Numbered from the stretch's first letter, positions 1 to 7,964 are shown. The stretch: 8,441 nt of DNA from Comamonadaceae bacterium UBA2334 (GCA_002344885.1 DDUQ01000010.1:1012-9452), one strand, 5' to 3'. Numbers and translations are program-made. The notes: a model not told the origin generated them from the letters alone.

Positions 1-1
1 G

Positions 2-349
2 GTGCTGGCCAAGAGCGACCTGGCGCTGGCCCGGCGCTATGCCGAACTGGTGCCGGACGTCAAGCTGAGCAAACAGGTGTTTGCCGCCATCGAAGCCGAG
101 TGGCACCGCACCAGCGATGCGCTGTCGCTCATCACCGGACGTGCCCAACGCCTGACCGACAACGCTGCGCTGCAGCGCTCCATGCGTCACCGTTTTCCGT
201 ACATCGATCCGCTGCACCACCTGCAGGTGGAGCTGGTGCGCCGGCACCGGGAAAGCGTGAGCCAGGGCCAACCCGTGGACGAGCGGGTGAAGCGCGGCAT
301 CCACATCAGCATCAACGGCATCGCGGCGGGTTTGCGCAACACAGGCTGA
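2..349 (+). CDS. ppc: Phosphoenolpyruvate carboxylase, C-terminal end (5' truncated by window)
   Basis: This is the last 115 residues of PEP carboxylase, the cytosolic enzyme that adds bicarbonate to phosphoenolpyruvate to make oxaloacetate and so refills the TCA cycle. The frame is open from the window edge, so the GTG at position 2 is an internal valine codon and not a start. Recognition rests on family-typical blocks: VLAKSDLALARRYAELV, then RFPYIDPLHHLQVELVRR at about residues 64-81 of the visible part, and the C-terminal INGIAAGLRNTG, which ends almost all bacterial PEP carboxylases. The TGA at 347-349 is therefore the natural end. The catalytic core lies upstream, outside the window. 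The gene converges on algR with only 3 nt between the two stop codons, and no terminator fits between them. Family assignment is secure; the intactness of the rest cannot be judged. Confidence 0.95.
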   Translation: MLAKSDLALARRYAELVPDVKLSKQVFAAIEAEWHRTSDALSLITGRAQRLTDNAALQRSMRHRFPYIDPLHHLQVELVRRHRESVSQGQPVDERVKRGIHISINGIAAGLRNTG

Positions 350-352
350 ACG

Positions 353-1114
353 TCAGGCCTTGCCAAGCGCCTCCCGCACCGCCGCCAGCTGCCGGCGTGA
401 CACGGCCAGCGCCTCGTCCACACCGGCCAGCCGCACGGCCCAGCCGTCGCCCTCGTCCACATCGTGGTGCTTTTCCAGTGCCCGTATCCCATGGCGCGCC
501 ACCAGCGCATTGCGGTGGATGCGCAGCCAATGCGCCCCGTGGCGGTCCTCGAACTCGGCCAACGACCCGTCGTAGATCAGCGAACGGTCCCGGGTACGCA
601 CCGTCACGTACTTCAACTCTGCCCGCAGGTACACGATGTCAGCCAGCGGCACACGCTCCGTACGCCCACGGTCGTGTATGAGCACAAAATTTGAAGCTTT
701 TTCAGGCACCATCGCTTGATTGACGGCTGATCTTTGCTCTGCTTTCTTCAACGCCATCATCAGGCGTTCGAGCCGGACAGGCTTGGTCAGGTAATCCACG
801 GCATCCAGCTCGAAGGCTTGCACGGCGTGCTCGGCATGTGCCGTGACGAAGACCACTGCCGGTGGCTGCGGCAGCGCCTTGATGGCTTGGCTCAGTTGCA
901 TGCCGTCAGCGCCGGGCATGTGTATGTCCAGCAACACCACGTCGCACAGGTTGCGAGACAGCCAGGCCATGGCCGCCACGGCATCACCCGCTTCGCCCAA
1001 CACCAGCGGTTGCGGGGCCGGGCAATCACCCAGCAGCGTGCGCAGGCGGGCGCGGGCCAGCGGCTCGTCGTCCACCAGCAGCACGCGCAGTGGGCGGGCA
1101 AGCGGTTGCATCAT
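353..1114 (-). CDS. algR: LytTR-family response regulator, AlgR-like
   Basis: A 253-aa cytoplasmic transcription regulator. Residues about 9-125 form a receiver domain with the acidic pair D15/D16, the phospho-acceptor D63 in VVLLDIHMPG, T91 in VFVTAH and K111 in YLTKP, so all expected phosphorylation residues are present. Residues about 142-250 form a LytTR DNA-binding domain (VLIHDRGRTERVPLADIVYLRAELKYV and LRIHRNALV regions). The length matches AlgR/LytR proteins (about 240-255 aa). The start is the first of two adjacent ATG codons; this ATG overlaps the TGA of the kinase gene as ATGA, so translation is probably coupled and the two form one operon. In Pseudomonas AlgR controls type IV pili, alginate and virulence genes; the targets here are unknown. 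The symbol rests on domain type plus the argH-algZ-algR order. An orthologous but differently named LytTR regulator is the alternative. Confidence 0.88.
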   Translation of the reverse strand: MMQPLARPLRVLLVDDEPLARARLRTLLGDCPAPQPLVLGEAGDAVAAMAWLSRNLCDVVLLDIHMPGADGMQLSQAIKALPQPPAVVFVTAHAEHAVQAFELDAVDYLTKPVRLERLMMALKKAEQRSAVNQAMVPEKASNFVLIHDRGRTERVPLADIVYLRAELKYVTVRTRDRSLIYDGSLAEFEDRHGAHWLRIHRNALVARHGIRALEKHHDVDEGDGWAVRLAGVDEALAVSRRQLAAVREALGKA

Positions 1115-2160
1115 GCGGGCACCTCCATTCGAACCTGGAACACACCATCGACCACACCGTGGCGCAACGTGGCGTTCAGATCGTGCAGCAGGGCCAGGCG
1201 TTCCCCCACGTTGGCGAGTGCCAGACCGTTGCCTGCCGGTCCCGCCCCGCCAGGCATGCTGTTGCTGACTTTGATGACCACACGGTCGCCCCGGCGCTGG
1301 GTGCTGATGCGCACTTCGGCCCCGGAAGGGCTGGGCTCGACCCCGTGGCGTACAGCGTTTTCGACCAGCGGTTGCAAGATGAGCGGGGGCAAACGGGCGG
1401 CTGACGCGGCCGGATCCAGCGCCCAGGTCAGGCGCAAGCGGTCGCCAAAACGCACCTGCTCGATGGCCAGATACCGCTCGGCCAGATGCACCTCTTGCGC
1501 CAGCGTCACGTCTTGCAGCGGGTTGGCCAGTGCACTGCGGAACAGTTCACTCAGGTCCTCCAGCAAGGCTTCAGCACGCGCAGGTTCAGCGCGCACCAGC
1601 GCAATGGCGCTGTTGAGCGTGTTGAACAAAAAATGGGGCCGGATGCGGCTTTGCAATTCGGCCAGCCGCGCCTGCGTGCTCGCAGGCACCTGTGCCCGGG
1701 CCCGCCACACCAACCCGGCCACCAGCACGCTTGCCACCAACGCGCCGCTGGCCGCACAGGCCAGCCACCGCACCTGGCCTGACAGGCCCAGCCACCACCA
1801 CAACCCACCGGCCAGCAACCCGGCCAACGCCCCCAGCGCCACGCCCACGCCCCCCTGCACGGCCAGCGGCCAGCGGCCCAGAACACGCTTGAACGCGCAC
1901 CCCACCAGCAACCAAGACAGCACGGCAGGCAAAGTGACCGCTGTCAACAATGCCGTGTCCAACAGCCACCCCACGGCATTCACGTTGCCAAACAGGGCCG
2001 CCACCGCCACCACCAGTTGAACCGACAACACGGCACGCAACACCACACCGACATGGCAGGCATCGAACACCCACTGGCGGGGTGCGCCAGCAGCCACCGC
2101 ATCGGCCGGCCATGCGGTGGCTGGCAACGCCAGGGTCGATAAAATCTCGTTGTCTTGCAT
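1111..2160 (-). CDS. algZ: Membrane sensor histidine kinase, LytS/AlgZ (FimS)-like
   Basis: A 349-aa inner-membrane kinase, partner of the following algR. After a soluble N-terminus of about 36 residues there are four hydrophobic stretches (roughly 37-57, 61-88, 99-125 and 131-152), with no obvious periplasmic sensor domain. The cytoplasmic part has the His_kinase (PF06580) signature with the phospho-accepting H176 in RPHFLFNTLNS. The ATPase domain follows, with N-box N267 in LQPLVENAVRHGVEP and a glycine-rich box at about 309-320 (GNGLALANVGER). This is the short LytS/YehU/AlgZ architecture. The ATG at 2158-2160 is the first in frame and gives the usual AlgZ-like N-terminus, although no good Shine-Dalgarno is visible before it. 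The gene is divergent from argH, the same arrangement as fimS/argH in P. aeruginosa. In that system the pair governs twitching motility and exopolysaccharide; here the input signal is unknown. Confidence 0.87.
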   Translation of the reverse strand: MQDNEILSTLALPATAWPADAVAAGAPRQWVFDACHVGVVLRAVLSVQLVVAVAALFGNVNAVGWLLDTALLTAVTLPAVLSWLLVGCAFKRVLGRWPLAVQGGVGVALGALAGLLAGGLWWWLGLSGQVRWLACAASGALVASVLVAGLVWRARAQVPASTQARLAELQSRIRPHFLFNTLNSAIALVRAEPARAEALLEDLSELFRSALANPLQDVTLAQEVHLAERYLAIEQVRFGDRLRLTWALDPAASAARLPPLILQPLVENAVRHGVEPSPSGAEVRISTQRRGDRVVIKVSNSMPGGAGPAGNGLALANVGERLALLHDLNATLRHGVVDGVFQVRMEVPA

Positions 2161-2378
2161 GCCCGATCAGGTGGTGTTTTGGATTTCGGACATGGTCACT
2201 GGCACATGCCCCGGTACCGCTCAACTCAGTGCCTGCGTTGCTCGATGTCGCCGATTATTGGCCCTTGTCTGCCCCCTGCCAAGCGGCTCACCCTGTTCAA
2301 TTGCCATCCTGCCTGCTCTCGCGTCTTCCTTACCCTGCCAGAAGCACCCCACTCCCCCTGGCTCACCTGAATTCACCC
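2161..2378. promoter_or_regulatory. Divergent intergenic region between algZ and argH
   Basis: These 218 bp must carry the start signals for algZ (leftward) and argH (rightward). I found no convincing sigma-70 promoter. The closest -10-like sequence for argH, GATTAT at 2253-2258, has no matching -35. The last 70 bases before argH are pyrimidine-rich and carry no clear Shine-Dalgarno. The argH reading frame is open upstream as far as 1950, but that stretch crosses the algZ coding region and its translation does not resemble ArgH, so it is treated as non-coding. The regulatory role is inferred from gene orientation only. Confidence 0.5.
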
Positions 2379-3833
<1,455 letters not shown>

Positions 3834-3904
3834 GCCAGTCGGCCCCATAACGCCCGGTTTCAGAGCTGGCCGTCGCCCTCGCGAGCGCTTTGGTTGTACA
3901 GTCC

Positions 3905-4807
3905 ATGACCTCCCCTCGCGCTTGGCTCCCCAACGAACCGAGGGTCATTGATGCGGCTCGCCAGCAAGCCCTGACCGAGCAGCACCTGCAGCCCGCAATC
4001 GGCGCGCTGATGGCGCTGATGCAAGGCATCCGCTCGTCACTCGACCCGGTGCTGCGTGCTGCCCGACCCACCAAATGGGGTAAGCCCTATCCCTTGGGCC
4101 AGTGCCTGGAAATTTCGCTGGCGGTCAAACGCCGCTTGCGTGAACTCAACCCCGCCACCCTCTCGGGTGAAGCCGCGAAAGGCCATGTGGCGCTTGCTGC
4201 CTTTCTGGCCGCAGGTGGCCACATGCACCAGGTGTGGGGTGATTTGCGGGGCGAGTACTTTCAGAATGCGTTTCTGGCCGGCACGCTCTATATAGACGTG
4301 TCCAACGACACCGTGGTGCCCACCAAACCTCCGGTTGAAATTCTGCCGTTCGACCAAGCTCGCTTGAATCCGGTTGCAGACTTCGCCCACTTTGCCCGTC
4401 TGGCGACCAGGTACTGGCAAGCCCAGGTGCACCCCAATCACCTGTTGCCCGACCTGGCACCGTACTACCCGCTGATCACCATCATCCCCGGCGTGGGCAC
4501 GCAACTGCAGGCCGATTCAGGTTACATGGTGGCCTTGGCGCATGCACACGGTTTTGCCCCCAGCCGTGCCGTGTTGGAAGCAACCCCCATGGACACCACG
4601 CTGTTCGCGACCCTCGTCTGCGCCCTGCGCCATGAAGGGCACTGTGCCATCCCGCATGACGCCATCCGGGGTCGTGCACTGGCCCTGCAAGCCTGCGACA
4701 GCGCAGCTGCCGTGGGTCGTCCACTGGATGATTCGTTGCGCCAACGGTTGGGCCAGCAGATTGCTGCGGTCAATGCCAATTTGCTGCGTACGCCCCCGCA
4801 ACTCTGA
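3905..4807 (+). CDS. Uncharacterised protein, 300 aa, first gene of accessory cluster
   Basis: I do not recognise the family. The product is soluble, with no signal peptide and no membrane segment. It starts with a polar region, has a helical stretch near residues 20-50, then a block that looks conserved (RPTKWGKPYPLGQCLEISLA, about 54-73). A His/Gly-rich part (AAGGHMHQVWGDLRGEYFQNAF) follows at about 103-124, then a strand-like segment LYIDVSNDTVVPTKPP at about 129-144, and a histidine-bearing segment (GYMVALAHAHGFAP) at about 207-220. The ATG at 3905 is preferred; a TTG at 3890 would add five residues (MVVQS), and neither has a strong ribosome site. It begins 71 bp after argH and lies 85 bp before the LicD-like gene in the same direction. 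Context suggests a part in the same surface-decoration pathway, but no reaction can be assigned. Codon use is normal for the window, so it is a real gene. Confidence 0.8.
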   Translation: MTSPRAWLPNEPRVIDAARQQALTEQHLQPAIGALMALMQGIRSSLDPVLRAARPTKWGKPYPLGQCLEISLAVKRRLRELNPATLSGEAAKGHVALAAFLAAGGHMHQVWGDLRGEYFQNAFLAGTLYIDVSNDTVVPTKPPVEILPFDQARLNPVADFAHFARLATRYWQAQVHPNHLLPDLAPYYPLITIIPGVGTQLQADSGYMVALAHAHGFAPSRAVLEATPMDTTLFATLVCALRHEGHCAIPHDAIRGRALALQACDSAAAVGRPLDDSLRQRLGQQIAAVNANLLRTPPQL

Positions 4808-4819
4808 TGATCAGGCGAA

Positions 4820-4836
4820 GCATCACTCTGTGATGC
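4820..4836 (+). repeat. Perfect 7-bp hairpin after the uncharacterised gene
   Basis: Arms GCATCAC (4820-4826) and GTGATGC (4830-4836) pair perfectly around a TCT loop, 12 nt after the TGA of the preceding gene. No T-run follows, so it is not a standard rho-independent terminator. It could protect a 3' end or modulate read-through into the next gene. The right arm covers an in-frame ATG (4833) that could otherwise serve as an earlier start for the LicD-like gene. Confidence 0.45.
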
Positions 4837-4868
4837 CAACGCAGCCAGCTGGCAAGTCAAGCAGTACA

Positions 4869-4890
4869 GTGGGGTGTCTTTCAACCCCAC
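4869..4890 (+). repeat. Perfect 7-bp hairpin abutting the LicD-like start codon
   Basis: Arms GTGGGGT (4869-4875) and ACCCCAC (4884-4890) pair around an 8-nt loop and end two bases before the ATG at 4893. The only G-rich, ribosome-site-like sequence ahead of that ATG lies in the left arm, so folding would hide it. This may limit translation of the LicD-like gene. The structure is visible in the sequence; the regulatory role is inference. Confidence 0.4.
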
Positions 4891-5384
4891 CCATGCACAT
4901 CAACCTGTCAGACCCTGCAGCCGTGCTGCAAGCGGCCAACCCCATCCTCACGCAACCTCATGCGGTGGCCATCTTTGCCCGGGCACTGGCGCTGCTGCCA
5001 GCGTCAGACTCCCATGACGCTGCCCTGCAGCGCATCCAGTTGGAGATGTGCCATGGACTGGCACTTTTCACCACCCACCAGATTGACGAGAGCCTGGGCG
5101 TGCTGCGCGGGGCTTTGTACCGTGCCGCCACGCAACCCATGCCTGTGCCAGCGCCACGGCAACCTGTCTTCGTCAACACTGAGGTAGGGCTGGCACTTTT
5201 GCGTCAAACACTGGTCGGCCTGGCCCAGCACGGGTTGACCGCGGTGGCCACGGGCGGCGTGTTACTGGGCCTGGTCCGTGAAGGCAGACTGCTGCCCAAC
5301 GACAAAGACCTGGACGTGGTTTTGCCCATGGATCAACTCAACGCGGCAATTCCAATCATGCCCACAATGGGATGGAAGCCTGCG

Positions 5385-5387
5385 TGA
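5385..5387 (+). other. In-frame TGA inside the LicD-like gene
   Basis: The opal codon falls in GWKPA-stop-TAVKAV, directly after the nucleotidyltransferase acidic motif. The frame before and after is identical, so no frameshift is involved. Five of the six complete genes or gene ends on the + and - strands that finish with a stop use TGA as a true terminator, so general recoding of TGA in this organism is unlikely. Confidence 0.85.
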
Positions 5388-5393
5388 ACAGCG

Positions 5394-5414
5394 GTGAAGG
5401 CGGTCAACCTTCGC
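5394..5414 (+). other. Stem-loop just downstream of the in-frame TGA
   Basis: Arms GTGAAGG (5394-5400) and CCTTCGC (5408-5414) pair, with one G-T wobble, around the loop CGGTCAA. After one mismatch two further G-C pairs can form outside. The GGTC in the loop recalls the apical loop of bacterial SECIS elements, but the loop lies only about 14 nt after the TGA, nearer than usual, and this protein family is not known to me to contain selenocysteine. Chance occurrence in GC-rich coding sequence is the likelier reading. Confidence 0.25.
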
Positions 5415-5878
5415 AGCTTTGTGCACAGCCAGCACCCTATCACGCTCGATCTTTTCGGGTACGAGCCCGATGCCTCGGGCCAATGCTTCTGGGGTGGCTG
5501 GTGGCCCGAGGGCATGCCACGCGAACAGGGCCGTCTGCTGCGGTTTCAACCCTTTGAAATCGTCAGCCAAGTGCACCCCTGGGGTCGCCACTGGACGGTC
5601 AAAGACCCCGAAGCCTTGCTGTTGCAGTTGTACGGCCCCGGCTGGCGCATCCCCGATGCCGACTTTGATGCCACGCTGGAAACGCCCGCACTGGTGGCAT
5701 TCAACGCCTACACGCGCGCATGGTGCGCACTGCGTTTGCTTGAAGCCTGGGTCCAAGGCCATGGGCAACGGGTCAAGCGGCGGCTGAGCACCCTGGCCAC
5801 GTTCGACCCCAATGACACCGTGGTGCAAGCCTTTGCCCCCAAATAAGCCACCCAAACACCCCCTATCCGCCCGTCGCC

Positions 5879-6433
5879 ATGATGAGTCCATCAGCCCCCA
5901 GTACCGAACACGCCGACCCGAGTCTCGTCCAGACGACTTGCCAGCCTCATGCGTTATCGACCGGCGCGCAAGGACCAAATCTGATAGGCGGCACCATTGG
6001 CGCATTCGACCTGTTTCATGTGGGGCACCTGCGGTTCTTGACGGCAGCCAGGCAGCTGTGCAGCCACCTGAAGGTGGGCGTGGGCTCCGACAGGTTGCTG
6101 CCCATCAGCAAAGGTCGCGCGCCCCTGCGCAATGAAGCCGAGCGGATGGAAATCCTGCGGGGATTGCGCTGCGTGGACGAGGTGTGTGTGTTTGACGTGG
6201 GCCTGGACCAAACCGATGCTGCCGCGCAATGGATTGCCAATTGGCCGGTGAACATCGTGTTCGTGAGCAGCGAGTGGATCGACACACCACGCTGGCAACG
6301 CCTGGCTCCTGCGTTGGCTGCACACCACATCAGTTGTCACGCCTTGCCCTACACTGAAGGCGTCTCCACCACTGCGCTGCGCCGGAAGATGGCGCTGGGG
6401 GCTTTGGAGGCTGCGTCACGCCAACGCTCATGA
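5879..6433 (+). CDS. Cytidylyltransferase-fold enzyme (glycerol-3-phosphate cytidylyltransferase/RfaE-type)
   Basis: A 184-aa soluble nucleotidyltransferase. Residues about 35-170 form the small Rossmann-like cytidylyltransferase domain (PF01467). GTIGAFDLFHVGHLRFL contains the nucleotide-binding H47-x-G-H50, GVGSDRLLPISKGRAPLRNEAERMEI (67-92) matches the GVxSD...K...R...ER block, RCVDEV follows, and VSTTALRRK at 162-170 stands for the ISSTxxR motif. Such enzymes join CTP (or ATP) to a phosphorylated alditol, amino alcohol or sugar, giving for example CDP-glycerol; the exact substrate cannot be read from sequence. It starts 32 bp after the LicD-like gene, so the two are probably cotranscribed. 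It would supply the activated donor that a LicD-type transferase needs. The first 34 residues are polar, Pro/Ser/Thr-rich and outside the fold. The leader before the ATG is C-rich with no Shine-Dalgarno, so the start is less sure than the family. Confidence 0.85.
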   Translation: MMSPSAPSTEHADPSLVQTTCQPHALSTGAQGPNLIGGTIGAFDLFHVGHLRFLTAARQLCSHLKVGVGSDRLLPISKGRAPLRNEAERMEILRGLRCVDEVCVFDVGLDQTDAAAQWIANWPVNIVFVSSEWIDTPRWQRLAPALAAHHISCHALPYTEGVSTTALRRKMALGALEAASRQRS

Positions 6434-6453
6434 ACCATCAGTAATAGGTTCAT
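6430..6453. repeat. Inverted repeat ATGAACC-N10-GGTTCAT
   Basis: A perfect 7-bp dyad with a 10-nt centre overlaps the TGA stop of the cytidylyltransferase gene. The half-site spacing of about 17 bp centre to centre would suit a dimeric regulator, and the RNA could also form a weak stem. Nothing in the sequence identifies a binding protein. Confidence 0.4.
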
Positions 6454-6480
6454 AAAACCATAGCTGTTAAGTAACGCAGG

Positions 6481-6500
6481 AAAAGCGCTGATTCGCTTTT
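6481..6500. terminator. Possible weak terminator hairpin between cytidylyltransferase and adhesin genes
   Basis: Arms AAAAGCG (6481-6487) and CGCTTTT (6494-6500) pair around a 6-nt loop. The A-run and T-run on the two sides give the look of a bidirectional intrinsic terminator, but only three G-C pairs support the stem and the T-run lies in the stem itself. It would separate the upstream cluster from the adhesin gene. Low confidence. Confidence 0.3.
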
Positions 6501-6527
6501 GAGTTCAATTATTTTGACCTGTATTTC
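6499..6527 (+). promoter_or_regulatory. Weak promoter candidate for the DUF4347 adhesin gene
   Basis: TTGAGT (6499-6504) and TATTTC (6522-6527) are spaced 17 bp apart and lie in the AT-richer gap (about 41% GC by hand count over 6434-6554), 27 bp before the ATG. The -35 is fair and the -10 poor, so this is only a candidate. The AGAAG at 6544-6548 could be the ribosome site. Confidence 0.2.
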
Positions 6528-6635
6528 ATAGCAACCTCGTCACAGAAGCCCGCCATGTCCACTATGCACCCCCATCCAATCCCAACGGCCACTCTGTATG
6601 CAGCTGGTCAGCCCGCCCTGAACGGCGGTCGAACC

Positions 6636-7088
6636 GAGGTCGCATTCGTGCTCGACAACGTGGCCGACTGGCAAACGCTGGCCAATGGCGTGCGCGAAGG
6701 TGTGGAGGTGGTGGTGCTGGACAGCCAGGGCGATGGCTTGGCGCATATGGCCGAGTGGTTGGCCCAGAAAACACTGGGCAGTGTGGACGCCATTCACCTG
6801 CTGGGGCATGGCAGAAGTGGGGCGATTGATTTGGGGTCGATCACACTGAGCAGTGAAAACTTGAATGAGCAAGCAAACACGCTAGCGCAAATGGGTGCGG
6901 CGTTGACTGCGGATGGCGACTTGCTGCTGTATGGCTGCCATGTGGCAGCAGGAGCGGTGGGTGTGGATTTTGTGCAGAGGCTGGCGCGGGCGACCGGGGC
7001 GGATGTGGCGGCAACTGAAGATGCGACGGGGGCTAGCGATAAAGGCGGGGACTGGATTCTGGAGTTTGCGCAGGGCCACATTGAGTCA
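6636..7088 (+). other. DUF4347 domain
   Basis: Residues 28-178 match the DUF4347 pattern found at the N-terminus of many giant repeat proteins: EVAFVLDNVADWQTL, VEVVVLDSQGDGLAHMAEWL, IHLLGHGRSGAIDLG, DGDLLLYGCHVAAG, and TGADVAATEDATGASDKGGDW. A conserved-looking H85-G and G-C128 each follow a hydrophobic strand, about 43 residues apart. This resembles the His/Cys order of clan CD (caspase-like) peptidases, so an active role in processing is conceivable but unproven. The domain is complete upstream of the TAG. Confidence 0.85.
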
Positions 7089-7139
7089 GCTGCGCTTGAT
7101 CAGCAGGCGATGGGTGGCTTTGCTGGGGTACTCGCGCAG

Positions 7140-7652
7140 ACCACGATCACGTTTTCATCTACCCCCGCCACTGCTTGGAACGATGGCATTGCAGAAGATG
7201 GCGATGGTGGCTCAACCGATATTCCTGGCAAGGTCATTCAAATTGCCAACTACAACGCAACTAGCGGCGGAAGTATCTACAGCGACGCGTTGATATATCC
7301 CTCAGCTCCGCCAGAAAGCTTCTCTTATCTCACCAGCTTTGTCGCCAACGGAGGAGGAGGCGTCGAAAGCATGTCCATCAAATCTTCAGATGGAAGCGAG
7401 TTTTAGATCAACGGTTTCAACTACTCCAATTGGGGCTCAGGCGATTTAGGTTTGACCGTGGTCGGATACCGCAACGGCTCATCAGTTGCAACGACCACAT
7501 TCAACGCAAATGGAGAGCCTTCTTATGTAACAGCTACTGTCACTCTGGACAGTACGTTCGACAATGTGGATGAAGTCCGCATACACAGCACCAACAATAC
7601 ACCTAGCTGGCATGGCATAAACAACCTGTTGATTGATGATGCCGTTATTCCG
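7140..7652 (+). other. Probable beta-sandwich domain split by the TAG
   Basis: Residues about 196-366 alternate short hydrophobic strands and Asn/Gly/Ser-rich turns (TTITFSSTPATAWNDGI, YLTSFVANGGGGVESMSI, then after the stop LGLTVVGYRNGSSVATTTF, DNVDEVRIHS and NNLLIDDAV). This is the look of a carbohydrate-binding-type jelly roll lying between a leader domain and Ig repeats. I cannot name the family. Strands on both sides of the TAG are needed for one fold, which argues that the stop is secondary. Confidence 0.5.
7404..7406 (+). other. In-frame TAG inside the adhesin gene
   Basis: The amber codon is followed in the same frame by 1035 bases without any stop, and these encode the rest of the beta-sandwich and the Ig-like repeats. 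No complete gene in the window ends in TAG (TGA in most, TAA in the LicD-like gene), so the window alone cannot exclude amber read-through. Confidence 0.85.
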
Positions 7653-7655
7653 GTA

Positions 7656-7964
7656 CCCACCGTTTCGGTAGTTGTAGCCGACGCGGCGCTTAAGGTTGGT
7701 GAAACGTCAGGCGTGACTTTCACCTTCAGTGAAGCGGTCAGCGGCTTCACCAATGCTGACATCACGGTGGCCAATGGCACGCTTAGTTCTGTCAGCTCCA
7801 GCGATGGCGGCACCACCTGGACGGCTACGCTCACCCCCACCAGTGCCATCACTGACGCAACCAATGTGATCAGCGTGAACATGGCCGGCGTGACCAGCGT
7901 CGCCACGTCCACCGCCGGCACGGGGTCCACCGACTCAAACAACTACACCATCGATACCGTCCGC
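7656..7964 (+). repeat. Bacterial Ig-like repeat 1 (103 aa)
   Basis: The unit begins PTVSVVVADAALKVGET, continues VTFTFSEAVSGFTNADI, NGTLSSVSSSDGGTTWTATLTP and ITDATNVISV, and ends NNYTIDTVR. This is the pattern of the Ig-like repeats (PF19078-like) of secreted bacterial adhesins. It is the most divergent of the three copies in both DNA and protein. Confidence 0.8.

Larger units (their letters stand above)
4893..5846 (+). pseudogene. LicD/fukutin-like nucleotidyltransferase-fold protein, interrupted by in-frame TGA
   Basis: Read through the stop, this is about 317 residues. Residues about 20-90 are helical and TPR-like (AVAIFARALALLP, then IDESLGVLRGALYRA). Next comes the LicD-type core: helix LLRQTLVGLAQHG, the glycine motif with G121-G122 and G126, R129 and G131, then the acidic cluster D137/D139/D141 in NDKDLDVVLP, which would bind metal. 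LicD-family enzymes transfer phosphocholine or similar phospho-ligands from CDP-linked donors to glycans. Codon 165 (5385-5387) is TGA. The same frame continues at once with TAVKAVNLRSFVHS and runs a further 150 residues to TAA at 5844, with normal codon use and a plausible C-terminal half (TLDLFGYE, HPWGRHW, LQLYGPGWRIPD). A single TGG-to-TGA change would explain it. The truncated 164-aa product keeps the motif but lacks the rest of the domain. Start 4833 is possible but adds unconvincing sequence. Disabled gene, base-call error and read-through remain open. Confidence 0.75.

Noticed and set aside
734..2020. Long + strand open frame (428 aa) over algR and algZ
   Set aside because: It is antisense to two well-supported genes, has a low-complexity Arg/Ala/Ser/Pro translation typical of shadow frames in GC-rich DNA, and shows no recognisable domain.
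1950..2378. N-terminal extension of argH to 1950
   Set aside because: It would overlap algZ on the other strand, and its Pro/His/Arg-rich translation is unlike ArgH; the ATG at 2379 gives the normal N-terminus.
5388..5846. Independent gene starting at GTG 5394 after the internal TGA
   Set aside because: It is in the same frame as the preceding LicD-like part, has no ribosome site, and its start lies inside the continuous domain; one interrupted gene explains it better.
4893..7406. Genome-wide stop-codon recoding
   Set aside because: TGA ends most intact genes here at the expected protein ends, so opal recoding is unlikely; for TAG there is too little evidence in the window to argue either way.
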